From positions 57,129 to 121,128 of the forward strand of contig WNNJ02001905.1 of NCBI GenBank assembly GCA_012934845.2: a DNA stretch of 64,000 nt, read 5' to 3'. Below the pieces are notes generated by a model that saw only the letters and a list, made by a program, of their open reading frames with translations, ran no database searches and had not been told where the DNA came from. The stretch comes from Pomphorhynchus laevis (taxonomy: Eukaryota; Acanthocephala; Palaeacanthocephala; Echinorhynchida; Pomphorhynchidae). Positions 1 through 12,417 of this stretch are shown here, one piece after another (within the stretch, counting starts at the first letter, position 1; the number at the start of each line of letters is the position of its first letter). The translations under genes and the position numbers were made by a program.

Positions 1-1797
1 CATCGAATTCACCACTCAGTTTACTGCTGTAAAATTCTTGGATCGTTTGTGGGTATCTTTAAAGAAAATTGATTATTAACGAATGCAACTATTTTGTTTA
101 AATAGTAATGATTAATTAAAGTACTTTAGAATAGACATATGTCAATATAGTTTATTTAAAATTGAACTAAATATCGTTATAATGATATCATTTTAAACTT
201 AACAACATTTTTGTTCAAAACAACGTTCTAATGCTAAAACGTTTCAATGTCAGCATTAACTCTTTGTTTTGTTGATCAATGTCTGAGCAGGTAATACTGT
301 ATGAATAGAGCACATTGCTACTGACGATCTGATCAGGTACGGATGCCACAACAAACATTTAATCAATATTTTGGATTTTATGTATTTTTTAAAAAATAGA
401 CTAAATTTCATATTACATTTTACACATATGATCCTTGTAAAAATGGATGCATAATAAATACAAAGTTTTATGAATTTAACTAACGTTTAAATTTGCAGTC
501 AAATATAAAATATTCAAATATTAAAATCTAAATTAAATGTTGTTTAAATTACCGTTTTTCAAGAATTTTCATAAGTCGTTCCCTATTGTCTTTCAAATGT
601 AATAATTTTATCACTCGCTTTAACGTTATGTATTCCTAAAAATACTAAGTTTTAGAGCTTAACGAAAGTTTGTAAATTACGGATTTATTCGAGTCGTCAA
701 GATACACTCGCTTGCTACGATATTTACCTGGAAAAAATAATTTTATGAAGGAACACGAATTTGTAGATTCATATAATAACAGCTTTTCTGATTTAACTTT
801 AAATGCTTTGGATAATTTTCATTTTTTAAAGCACATATTGACGTAGAAAATTTTCTTTACACACAAAGAAGTAAATCATAAATTATTAATCAATAATATT
901 ATTAATTAATAATTATATTATAAATTTTCCTAAATGTATTAACCATTATAGCTTGTAAATTAATTATATATAAATTAATCTGTATACAATATTTTTTAAG
1001 TTATTCAATTACGCTATCAATACATGGCCAAAGCTTTATTCGACAAAATAAAATAAACAGAACAACTTGGCTTAAGTGAGTAAAGTAAGTTCTTGTGGCC
1101 AACAACTTTATAAAAATAAATTTCTTCAGAAACGTCAGCATTCAAATGCAAAAACGATGTCCTGATTAGTCACATTATTAATTAGAACAGACACATATTT
1201 GTTAAAAAATCAAACATACAAACTACCTTAAAATATGAAATGTCATTAAAGTTTTCAAACATTTTAAATCAAATTAATTTTATATAAATACTAATCAATA
1301 TAATAATTCAACATTATCAATTTAATGTAATAACTTACGAAGTTGAAAATCGCTGAAAGCATATATTTTGTTCGCGAAACAGGGCCGCACTTTCTTAGGG
1401 ATGTAATTGATATTCGTACGACTCTATAGAAACCATGAAAATTTATGGAATACAAGTTCGATATAAAATTTGTAGCTATCAAAAAGCCCAAATCACAATT
1501 AGATATTTTAACTTTCATATTTTACTATAAACAGATATCGTAAGAAACGATAGCAATCCATTTAGAGTGAATACTTTCTAAATCAGATTTTAAACATTGA
1601 ACTTTCTGATTTCTATATATAGTAAAAAAACTTCAATTTGTTAAAATTAAAGAACTCCCGAATTTTAAAAAATCTAAGCAATAAAATATTAAAACAATTC
1701 ATATTTCGTTATATTACGAAAATTTATTTGTAACTATTTAGCTTATATTGATGTATAATTTCAAATAATAAAGGCGATTTTTTACTATATTACAAAT
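1..1797. other. AT-rich stretch without recognisable gene
   Basis: Very AT-rich DNA with many short runs of A and T. The only ORF-sized frame (minus strand, about 1291-1518) has no recognisable domain and a composition expected of random AT-rich sequence. I see no RNA gene, repeat array or splice-flanked exon that I can support. Confidence 0.6.
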
Positions 1798-3597
1798 CAA
1801 ATCAGCTAACTGAGTCTACGTATTTAATATAATTAAAAACTAAACAAAACATAATAATACTAAATTAAAATTTAATAATTAAATAATAAAATTAATAATT
1901 GATTTTAGATTTTATATAATTTAAATCAAGTTAAAATAAAAAAAATGAAATTTAAAATAAACGTCATTTTTATGAATTGACTAATAAATAACAGACGTTG
2001 TATCAGAATAAGAATTAGATGTCATCAGGAGGAACTGCTATGCTATCAGGTTTCGGCCCCTAACTCCTCTACCCAACATAGCAGCGGGGCCAAATACATG
2101 CTAATGATGTATTTCCTCTGAAATAACTATCTAGTATCTTATTCTAATACAAAGTATATTATTTATTATCCATCCATAAAAATTTGCCACTTAAGAGTTT
2201 AAATTTATTCTTTATATTATTGTGTTGATTTATATATTTTACTATTTTCTGCTTGATGTTATTTTTATAGTAACCTAGTTTAAAATATGTATCTATTAAA
2301 TTATTTAAATGATTTTGAAGAAAGCCAATATCATTACATATTGTTGCAATTCTTAAAATTTCATTATTTAATGTATTATATTTTATATTATATGGTATGC
2401 ATGAATGCTCATGCAAAAATATGTTTCTTGTAAATTTAAATATGTCATCTTTACGATATAAATTAATAGTAGTTTTAGTTAATGTTAATTTAATGTTCAT
2501 ATCTAGATATACACCTTCTTTATCATTAATATTGGTTTTGTTAAGAATAAGGCTTTCTGGATAAATGTGTTCACTAATTGAATAAAAATTATTAGAATTA
2601 AATACACATATATCATCAATGTATCGAAACATATATTTCATATATTTATATTGTTTAGATTTAGTTTTTACACAGTTATGAACAAATTCATATTCTATAA
2701 AGCTTAAAAACAAGTCAGCTATAATTGGGCTACTATTACCTCCCATTGGAAACACCTTTTACTTGTCTAAATATAGATGTCCCTACTTTTAAATAATTTT
2801 GATTTATCAAAATATTTAAGGATTCTATTAATTCAATTTTATCCATATATTTATATTTACTTGATGGTTTAATTTTTGTTAGATAGGCGTTATAATTATT
2901 ATAACATGTATATGTATATCTTTTTCCGAGAATAATATTAATTAACTTTACTAACGCTTATTTAATATCTACTAAATCTAGATTTGTATAGAGCGTACTA
3001 AAATCGTATGTGTTTGTATTTTGAAAATTTATTTCTTTTGTCTGTTCTAAAAATTCTTTTGTAGAATTAATACTGAAACAGTGTTTTATACCAGTATTAA
3101 TTTAAATTACCTTGGAATATTTTTTAAAGTGTGCTTTATTTACTTTAAGTATTTTATTCATATAGACAGAAAGTGGTTTTAATGTACATTTAAACGCACT
3201 ATATATGAACCTAGGTTTTATTGGATTTTTATGTAATTTTGGATTCCAATATAATATTAGTATAATTTTATTATCTGATTGAACCTTTATACTCTTTTTA
3301 TCTATTATAGAACAATGGCTTGTAATAATTGTTTCTAAACTTAAATCACTACATTTATATGTTGTGTTTACATTTAAATCATTATAATTAACTTCTTGCA
3401 TCAGTATATCATAATAAAGCTTTTGCATATGAAGACAAAGTTATTACTAGCTAATAGCAATTTCCTTAATTCATTATTTTCAAATTATTCTATATTATTT
3501 GTACATATAGGTTTTTATATTTTTCAAAATTAAAACTCTTACAATTGCATTCTGTTTCTAAAATATTTCTAATATCATTATTACATATTGATTTCAC
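1798..3597 (-). mobile_element. Naiad-type Penelope-like element, 5'-truncated copy
   Basis: Reading on the minus strand, this is the 3' half of the same element seen at 21.2-24.1 kb: RT domain, then an AT-rich 3' tail with the structured module at about 2025-2110 and the family end motif (ACGTAGACTCAGTTAGCTGA, here reversed at 1800-1822). The longest open segment (2159-2755) starts at the MGGNSSPIIADLFLS motif and includes the RT catalytic box YIDD, followed by the C-terminal thumb and the end FLWMDNK. The rest of the RT continues upstream to about 3597 in other frames. The GIY-YIG part is absent, consistent with 5' truncation during retrotransposition. It abuts a LINE fragment of opposite orientation. 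The copy is interrupted and not autonomous. Confidence 0.85.
2025..2115 (-). repeat. Naiad 3'-tail structured module (copy A)
   Basis: Reverse-strand copy of the module described at 23776-23876: GGCCCC/GGGGCC stem crossed by a GCTGCTATG/CATAGCAG stem, a hairpin with ATACAT/ATGTAT arms and a CATTAGC loop, and the outer stem. All pairings are retained apart from the end of the outer stem. Confidence 0.75.
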
Positions 3598-3604
3598 TGT
3601 TGAA

Positions 3605-4600
3605 AGCTCGCGAACAATGGGTAGCTGCTCTTAGTTCGAGTTTTACGGTTGATCTAATATATCTTGATATCTCTAAGGCATTTGACAGAGCTCCGCACAC
3701 TCGTTTAGATTCGTTATTTCGTCATTACGGTGTTCCTACTGCAATTTGCAACTGAATTAAGACATTCATTGAGGACCGATCCTTTGTTGTGCGATTAGAT
3801 GAAGTTTTGTCAATAGCTCGACGTGTTTATTTGGGTGTTACTCAGGGCACGGTCCTAGGTTCACTTCTCTTTATTGTCTTTTTGAATGGCTACTTTTAAG
3901 GTTAAAGTGCCCTCACCTGGCATTTGCTGACGATGTCAACGAAATTGGGTAACGATAAAAGTCATTTAACTGCAAAATATATGGACACTGAATCAAGTGA
4001 GCCTTAGAACATCCCGATCTGGAAGTGATAATTTACGAATCGCTAGAGACAAGAGCAAACAGCGATCCTGCGCGGTTAAAAGCAATACGCGCCTTATATT
4101 GCATCAAGACTACTTTTGCAAAATTATTGGCACCAATCTTCACCAAACTTTATTGTGCCCTAATAAGATCACATCTTGAGTACTATGTGCAGGCAACCTT
4201 TCCAAAAACCACGAATGAGTTGATTAACTCGGAAAATGTACTCATGCGTGCTTCCCGGTTGTGCTGCCAAGGGACTTTTACTTCAAGTTTAAGATGTTTG
4301 AATGTTTTATCAGTGATGTATTGCTATATTTTTCTTGAATTGATTCAGTTGATGGTTTTCTTGTTGATGTTGTTAGATTTCAAGAGAATACGATATTGCG
4401 AGGCCATTGTATGATGCTATTAAAAAATTCGCGGGTAAGCTGCGAAAATTTTACAGACTGTCTGAACGGGCAGTAGATGTTTGGAATAGTTTGCCTGAAG
4501 ATATCGCTGCAGTCACTAATTTCCTCGCTTTCGAAAACAGGGTTTGACGTTGGATATACGATCAGGCTGATTTATCACCTTTTCTAAGTTACCCATTGAG
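3605..4600 (+). mobile_element. CR1-like LINE fragment, broken ORF2
   Basis: Conceptual translation shows RT motifs of a CR1-type LINE in changing frames: VDLIYLDISKAFDRAPH near 3640-3700, the GVTQGTVLGSLLF block near 3835-3875, a FADDV-like box near 3925, then the C-terminal LYCALIRSHLEYYVQA region near 4145-4200 and a WNSLPEDI-type tail near 4480-4510. The order is as in a LINE ORF2 carboxy half. Several frameshifts and in-frame stops make it a pseudo-element. The endonuclease part is missing (5' truncation). Confidence 0.75.
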
Positions 4601-5215
4601 TTAATCTGTTTGCTTTTTTTAATGTCTTGTGTGATCGGCTTAAAGCCTTATGGCTAAGTCTGTACATATAATAATTTATTTTATAAAATAATATTGTAAG
4701 GATTAAAATTTGATATGAAAAAAAATATTATATTTAAAATGAAAACAAAGAAAATTTACAATAAAATTAGGAAGAAAATGTTTGACAAATGTGGCTATCT
4801 GTCACTTACAAGTCTACTAAAATGACAATCTTTATAATTTTGGATTATAAGAGAAAACTTTCTTTAAATTGTAGAAGTAAAAATAATAAAGTAGCACTTG
4901 AAAAAATAGTATTCTATAGTTAAGGTCTTGCAATCGAGCAATTAAGGCATGCTAGTTTTAACATTATGCGGTTCGTGATATCAAGCCGAAACTAATTTGA
5001 GCAATACGATATGTGATAGAATTTCCGTAAGCGTAAAATAACACTAACGGCTGTATTCAAAATGCTTTGTAATGATTTAAGCAAAGATTTCGGCTAATTG
5101 ATAAGCAAACTGACATAACAATATAGTTTGGCAAGCAGAAGAGAATTCACTAAAAAATGGATTGAAATGTTCTGATCAGACAAAAATTGAGGTGTTATCC
5201 ACATAAGGTTATATT
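4600..5215. other. AT-rich spacer
   Basis: No coding signal recognised. Probably the decayed 3' end of the preceding LINE plus unique AT-rich DNA. Confidence 0.4.
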
Positions 5216-5219
5216 TCTT

Positions 5220-5640
5220 CATATTTATTATAAAACGTTATAACGCAAAATCCTGCTGAAGTCATTAACGGATGAAGGAGAACCGTCTGCATATAATACG
5301 ATGTCATCTGTGCATATTGAATTAAACTAAAACCATACGGAGAGGTTATATATGTTAGATCGTCAACAAGTGTAAAGACTAGAGAGTTAAGAACAGAACT
5401 TTGAGGTACGCCATGAGTGATTTGATAAATAGATGAAAAGTTAAATTATATTTAACCATAAATAATCTATGAGTTAGATACAAGTAGAACAACTTGATAA
5501 CACCAGATTGAAAACCGTATCGGTAACGAAGACATGTAATAAGAATATGATGGTCAATGACATCAATGGCTGTAGATATAATACGACCAATGAAACACTT
5601 GACAGTGAACACAAGTAAATGTCTTAAAGTTTGAGTGCAT
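5220..5640 (-). mobile_element. LINE RT fragment (L2/CR1-like)
   Basis: Minus-strand translation (5379-5612 is the longest open part) reads like an RT palm segment: an AIDVIDHHILITCL block, equivalent to the FDTVDHxILL motif, then GFQSGVIKLFYLYLTHRLFMVKYN, then remnants resembling the HGVPQSSVL motif. Frame changes and loss of key residues show it is decayed. The clade assignment rests only on these short motifs. Confidence 0.5.
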
Positions 5641-5857
5641 GGAATGAGAATTGAATGGTATTTACGTTAAGCAGATTGCGAAAAAGAAATATTTTAGTTA
5701 AATTCATATATTCATTAATTTAATTATATGCTCGTAAAGTTTGAAAATTGTCTGTATATGAGAAATTATTGTCTTTTTAAAAGTGGACGTATAATAACGA
5801 TTTTTAAAAATCATAATAATTCAAATACGGAATTGACAAATTTGTTGTACTAATAAT

Positions 5858-7995
5858 TTATTACATTTTCTTGTATTTCTAGATTATCTCGTGAAGTTCG
5901 GATATGCACCCTCGCAATCAAACATTGACCAGGTACAGTACCCGTCCCACTTTAAATGTAACTTATCAAAATCTCCCATTTATATCATTAAAGTTCAATT
6001 TGAACTCCATAAATTAAATAGCTTTGGCTCTGCAGTACCAGATGATATATCCTCTTTTCTTTTGCGGACTCTGTCATACATTATTGCTACACGCCTTACG
6101 TTCTATTTCATCGAAGTTTACAGCATTCGTGGATTTCTGATTATTAGAAAAGAGCAGTTGTTGTGCTTATTCCAAAGAAGCAGTTGGCACTAACTTGTTC
6201 AGGTTTTAAAATTGAACTGGTTAAAAGCTGGGATTCAAGTGCAATCGTACACATATAAGACAGTATCTATAAACATTTAATAGTTTTGTCGTTGTACGTG
6301 GGTTTAAAAACAAGCTTCATACATGTCTGTTACATAAGCCTATTGCATTTTTTCTCATTCGTTACCTAGAAATCAAAATCAAAATTCTAGTATCGAGAAC
6401 GAGGCACCAGCGATCGTGAAATCGCTCAAACATTGGCGTTAATACTTCCCGCAGTATACCATTTACCGTTCTTACTGACCAACGCTCAATAAGCTTTGTC
6501 TAGTCAATCGATGCCCAACAAAATCAAGAACGACAAGGTCGCCAGATGGCGACTAGAATTATTACTTTTCCAGTTTGACATACACTATCGATCTGGTAAA
6601 TCTAACGACGACGCAGATGCATTATTTCGGATTACCTGCGCTGGTGTCAATCGAACATTGCCATGATTATATACTATTCACAACTCGCTATGTTATTCTG
6701 GCATAACTTAGATGCTTCACTACGTAGTTCATACAATTTACCTTACGAAAAATCTGATATCGAGAATGTCATCCGATCATGTCAAACGTGTGCTTTCGTA
6801 AATATCGAACTTATTAACCAACTACCGCAAACGTTATTAAGGCCACTCAACCGTTAAAATGTCTCGACATCGATTTTAAAGGGCCTTTGCCCAGTGCTAC
6901 TACAAATCGATATATATTCGTTACTGTCGACGAATACAGTCGCTTTCCATTCGCAATACCATGCAAAGATTTCTCAAGTTCATCTGCAATCAAGTCGCTC
7001 AACATCATCTTCAGTGTGTTCGGTTATTCAGCGTATTCAGCGTACTGGTAGTAGCACTGGCCTCTGCCCAGTGCTATTACAAATCGATATATATATATTC
7101 GTTACCGTCGACGAATACAGTCGCTTTCCATTCGCAATACCATGCAAAGATTTCTCAAGTTCATCTGCAATCAAGTCGCTCAACATCATCTTCAGTGTGT
7201 TCGGTTATTCGGTTATTTAGTTTCATATCAAGGATCCGCTTTCCAATCTCGTGAATTTCGAAACTACTTGGTTATAGACGGTCGATTCCGTATAACCCCC
7301 GAGGAAACGGCCAAGCTGAAAGATTCGTCGGAGTAATTTGGCGTGAGATTCAATTATGTCTTCACTCGCGCAAAATGAGCATGGATAGCTGGGAGTATGT
7401 TTTACCCTGCGTACTGTCGTCTCTCCTATCATTATTATTTACTTTTACCGGATCTACTCCTCACGTAAGGCTGTTTTCATTTCCCATGACTCTAAAAATA
7501 CATAGAAGGTTTTATCTTAGCTAACTCACAACGATCCCGTTCTCCTACCAAATGAAAACGACAACAAATACTCTTATCATTTTCGGGAAGTAGACTTGTT
7601 TATAGTAATGGACATTATGCTCTCGTTAGACTGCCTGACGGTAATGAATTAAATATATCGATGAGAAAATTAGCGCCACTTCCTTCTCGAGACACTAAAG
7701 AAAAGGAGATAGCTGATTCCTCTACTAGCGATAAGGTTAACCTAGAATCCTCGCTTCCATACGAAGGTATTGCTACCGAAAATACACAAAAAGATTACTC
7801 CAGCAATGTCGTGTATGTAAACGAAAATACCGCATCGAGTAAATGTATACCGAATGCACAAAACAGGATCGAACAAACATACAAGAGAACGAATCGACCA
7901 CGTTGTCCTCCGAGGTATCTGAACGATTATGAATGTGTGTGAATGTTGTATATTTTACTTACTACGTTATTACATTTACGTGTATTTCTAGATTA
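5858..7995 (+). mobile_element. Ty3/Gypsy-type LTR retrotransposon fossil
   Basis: A broken copy of a Ty3/Gypsy element. Recognisable parts in order: the end of RT/RNase H (a TDQRSISF-like motif and a DIHYRSGKSNDDADALS-like stretch, about 6480-6650), an integrase zinc-binding region (SCQTCAFVN, about 6775-6800), the integrase core (about 6860-7340, with an internal segment present twice), and the integrase C-terminal end (about 7600-7942) closing with a basic RPPRYLNDYE motif typical of the group. A near-identical 29-base stretch occurs at both ends (5858-5886 and 7967-7995) and may be the remains of terminal repeats. gag and protease are not recognisable. The copy is clearly dead, with several breaks. 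Confidence 0.75.
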
Positions 7996-8031
7996 ACTGA
8001 ATAATAACAAAAATAGAAAATAAAAGCCGTC

Positions 8032-9970
8032 AGAAATCAGAAATCATCGTATTTCGGAAAAACTTGTCCACTTCTTCCATCATCTTCATGGCCTCAGCTC
8101 CAGTGGGATCTGAGGCCCACAGCCAATCCAACTCGCCGCCCTTCGACTGAACCACCGGGGTCTTTCACCCCCCCCCGAAGAGTCCAATCGACGCGGACTA
8201 TGCTGGGTAATCGAGAGACGAAGAGCTTGAGAAACCTTAGCCTTTGCTCTGGGGGACGTCCTCTAGAGAAGAAGACTAATCCCGAGATAGCCCAAGTGCC
8301 CCAGAGGCGCACCTGATTTTTCCCTTTCAATGACAGATGGTGGGCCCGTTTCAGAGCTCATCTAGCTCTCTTCAGAAAACGTTTAAGTCTATCCAGGTCT
8401 GCTCTCGGCCGACCAGTTCACCATAACGGTGAACCCCAGGTATTTTACTCGACTCGTGAAGACAGGAAGTGGTTGATTAGTCAAAATGGAGGAGAGCGCA
8501 GCGAGTGCTAATCTCTGAAGTTTTTGTTTTGTGGTATACAAAAAACAAAGCTGTGGTATCATCACCGTATACCACAAGATGTTGATCGCGTTTAAATATT
8601 TTGAAGAGTTCAATGGAAGCAGCAAGGAACAAGATAGGAGAAAGAGGGATCCTTGGGGCACACCCGTAATAAGGTAGAACTGACGCGCATCAGGGTCGTC
8701 TTCATAATAGAATCGCTTGGTGTACAGCAGTATCTCCACCCTGTTAACAATTCTCGCAGGCAACCCGAGGGACCTTAGAGAAGAGATAACAAAGGGAATG
8801 GAGATGCGGTCAAATGCAGCAGAAAAATCAAGGTAAACAGCCACAGCAAGTTGATGACTATTATCCTGACAGAACTGATGCACTTCACCTAAAGCTGAAT
8901 GGAAAGAGCGACCTTTGACGAACCCATGGAAACTTAGTGGGATAAAATTTTGCCTACTTAAATGATCGTAGATTCTACGCGCAAGCGCTTTTTCGTAGAT
9001 CGATACGAGGGAATTTTGAATCGATATGGGCAGCAGATTTTTTAGGACATAAGACCGGAGTTTTTAGGTAGAAATATACGTCTACTAATGCTGATGCTGG
9101 CCACATCAGATGGGGCGGCTAATAGCATTGTTACGGCCACTTCTCTTCTTTGATCGGCTGTCAAAAGCTGACAGACACGAGAAGAGAGTGAATCGACGGA
9201 TTTGGATGTGCACGGAAGAGAGCCCCAGGAGTTAAGGATATCAGTGACAGATAAATCCCTACTTCTGAAGTCTCCCCAATACAGGATTGGCTGAGGAGAT
9301 TGAGTGACACCATAATTATGTAAGGATAGTGACTCCTCCAAAACTTTATCAAGACCTATATTACCAATCCAACCCAATGCCCTATCCTTCCAACAAACGA
9401 ACTTCTCCTTCTTGAATATCTTCCAGAAAGGAGACTGGGCAGGATTAAGAGAAGCAATGCTTGCCCTATCCTTACCCAGTTAGAACTTGTATTTATTGCT
9501 CCAATATTCTTTCGAGAGAACTTGCCTGGCAGAAGCAGAGAGATTGGTAAGACGAAACATATACGCTAAGGTCTTGAATTTTGTCGGAGTGGGACTGTAG
9601 ATACGACCTTTATAGGTTGTCGAAAGCATTGCGGTGGCTTGCGAAGAGAGGTAGGAATTAAATTCAGTAAGACTATCATTACCAATTCGGGGGAAGCGTT
9701 GGATAGCTGCCTGAAAGAAAGCCACTCTGATATGATCAAAGTGGAATCTTCTTCTAAGCAGCGTATCCTCCTCTATTTGCCAGCGAATCAAGTCATGAGA
9801 GGGGGATAGATGTTGTCGCGACTGCTCCGTACAGTGGGGTTTAAACAATTACCTCTCATGGAGCAGTAATAAGTTGAGGAGTGAATTCGTTGATGTGCAA
9901 TGAAAGGTGAGGGTTGTGGTTTTTGAATAAGATAACCGTTCCTTGCTCTGCGGAATGCTGCATTAATCAA
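8032..9970 (-). mobile_element. I/Jockey-type LINE, ORF2 remains
   Basis: On the minus strand the order is APE-like endonuclease (frames between about 9042 and 10100), then RT with VAVYLDFSAAFDRISIPFV (about 8780-8840), a GVPQGSLFLL block (about 8630-8670) and the thumb with VFTSRVKYLGFTVMVNWS (about 8400-8480). The reading ends at a stop near 8032 after MKMMEEVDKFFRNTMISDF. Stops and frameshifts interrupt it, including at a run of C at 8168-8176. Base composition is clearly GC-richer than the flanks, suggesting a fairly recent arrival from a different compositional background or less decay time. Confidence 0.75.
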
Positions 9971-10447
9971 CGACCAGTTCTGTCCTTGAAATCACCAAGT
10001 ATCATGTCATAGCCGCTATCAATAATCCTATCCAGGAGGTCACGGTTCTTGTGAATCTCCCCTGGACGGATGTAGACATTGGCTAGACTGAGGCGTTTAT
10101 CGTTCTTTCAGAGTGAAACTACTAAACAAGAAAGGGCTGGGCAAGAATAGTTGAGTAGAAGTGACGATCTTAAGGAGCATTTAACTAAGGTCAAGATTCC
10201 TTGAGATGAAGAAGAGTGGGGCGGGGTTATGTACGGAGTATAGTGGGAACAAATGTGCTTAGGGATGAATAGAGTAATGTCCTGGGGGAGGCAGATAGAC
10301 CGCGTCTCCAGAAAGACTATAACATCTGAATCTCTACAAGATAGAAGTCTAAGGGCAGAAGCTCCTCCCGAATTCCACTGATTCAGTGAAAAAGGCTCAT
10401 GAGTACTCTGTATTGTGTTAGGTCAGCTGGGTGGGATTGCCTCATCC

Positions 10448-11420
10448 CTAGACAGAACTAGGGGCGGAACGGTTGCCCTTCCCTCCACCAACTCTGTCCC
10501 GGGCGAGCACTTGCCCACGGGCATTGTCTTCATTTCCCTGTAAAGCCGACTCGTCTTTCTTCTTAAGGAGCTTCTCGTTCTTAATGGGGGGAACGACGTG
10601 AGCCGAGCCCCCTCTTTTTCGAGGTAGGTAAATCATGCTGATTGGAACCTCGCGGAATTGAATAAAGTGCACAGGCTAAGACGGAGACCATATTTTCTAC
10701 ATTTTTGATGTCAGAATGTATCTTAAGTTCCATAACACTCAGAATGTCCCTGTCTGTCATCCTTGAGGCCTCGCCAGAATAAGTTGAATCGGGTATCTTG
10801 ACTACATCAGACCTGGAGAAGTTGTTCCGGTAATCTTTAAAGCATGCACATTTACGAGACCATGCAGGTTGGCTCCCACCACAGTTTAAGCATAGAGCGG
10901 GTGAAACGCACTTATCCCCGGAACCAATACTTTTGCATGATGGGAGACTACAGACTCTGCAGCTCTTTGATCTGGAGCAGTTTGAGGCCCGGTGCCCCAA
11001 CTTATGGCATGTATTACAGTGGGGTTAGGTAAGATCCTCTGCACTCATAACTGTAAAGAGTAAGTTGTACCCTAAAAATGGATTATATGACGATTAAGCA
11101 AGGGTTTCGGCATGCTCGATAGGGGATGAACAGAAACCTACAGGAAGTGGAAATCCACTTGTCCCCGTGACAGACTGGAAGTTTGAAATTTTGTAAACTG
11201 TTTTCAGAACTTCGATATCATTGTCCTCTAGATGCGGATGAAGATTGTTCACTTTGACAGATGCTAGAATGTGTTTAAAGTGAATCGAACCCAGATGTTT
11301 CAGATTCGAATTAAAGAAGATCTCATAATCCTTCGCAATATCAGAGGTTGCGAAGGAAATTTTTATTTTTGATTCATGAAATTTGACCGAATTGAACAGG
11401 ATTTGGTTGGCATATTTCAA
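10448..11420 (-). mobile_element. I/Jockey-type LINE, ORF1 with zinc knuckles
   Basis: Minus-strand gag-like ORF1 of the same LINE. A CCHC knuckle CNTCHKLGHRASNC (C-x2-C-x4-H-x4-C) lies at about 10985-11025, followed by further Cys clusters (CRVC, then CLNCGGSQPAWSRKC). This triple-knuckle layout is typical of ORF1 in the I and Jockey groups. Upstream, 11094-11420 reads KISFATSDIAKDYEIFFNS, resembling the RRM-like part of such ORF1 proteins. The frame is interrupted. ORF1 precedes ORF2 on this strand, as expected. Confidence 0.7.
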
Positions 11421-11779
11421 TAAATGGTCTTAAAAAGACATTGAATAAATTGTGCCTTTCCAGGGGTTGTGACATTGAGATAACAATAAGGTTTTTAAGT
11501 TTAGGGATTGGGGGAGTACCCTCTCTCCCGGCAAATTAACAGTAGAAAAATCACTTACTTGTTAATCAGAAATTTTAGAAATCAACGTTTTACCTTTCGA
11601 AATGTCCATTTTGCTTGAAATGTCTCCTTTTGAAGCTCCGCAACTGATTGATTTACTGAATAAAGCCCTCTGTTGGTTTACTTTTCTCTATTGATAACTT
11701 TGCCGTTACGCTAGTATACGATAATTTTATCACAGAATTGAAAAGATTAAAAAAGGAATTATTTTTGTCAAAAGGTTTA

Positions 11780-12110
11780 TCATTGTCAAATGCGTGCCGG
11801 CGCACGCATTAATAGAAGCGCGGCGGACGTTGAGAGGGAGATGTTTCAAGGCGGTTGGGGCGGTGTCGGATCTGAGACGTTGTTAGAGTAATTGAGAACG
11901 TAGAGTAAGAGGGAATTACGGGAACGCAGTGATAGAGAGGTGGTGCGTGTGTCGTTTAACAAAGAGAGGTTGATGAACGATGGGGAGCAGACAGCGATGG
12001 TACGAAAAGTTACAAGAATGCGGAGTTGAATGCGGATGTGGTCGATGCGACGGAGACGTTAAGCACTCGAACGGCGGAGTTGATGATGCGTTGAGGATGC
12101 CTTATTACAC
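11780..12110. other. GC-rich patch, possible LINE 5' UTR
   Basis: About 330 bases with far higher GC than anything nearby and no long ORF on either strand. It lies just upstream of the minus-strand I/Jockey LINE, so it may be that element's 5' UTR/promoter region. This is an inference from position and composition only. Confidence 0.35.
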
Positions 12111-12417
12111 AAAAGGGGTAAACATGTGTGGCTGAGAAATTTCAATAACATCTCAGGTATATGTCAAATGTGGTAACCATTTAAATGCAATTAATATTTG
12201 CTGATGATGTATGCATGTAAAGTAGTAAAGTTTCGGCAAATGATAATTCAAGATTTAAGAAAAGTCATCAGAAATAATATTATTAACGATACAAGATTAT
12301 TAATTACATCTTCGTTAATGCAGAGAGTGTTGATTTATGTCATGAACATCCCAGATAGTTTATAATATACGACCTCAAATTGCGTGAAGAATATTCAATT
12401 TTAGCATGCAAGTAACC

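Noticed and set aside
5891-6193. 100-codon plus-strand ORF
   Set aside because: No domain recognised. It lies at the edge of the Ty3/Gypsy fossil and has no splice context; probably element-derived noise.
8094-8330. Small ORF in the LINE 3' end as a host gene
   Set aside because: Lies inside the I/Jockey LINE and crosses a run of C; no independent domain.
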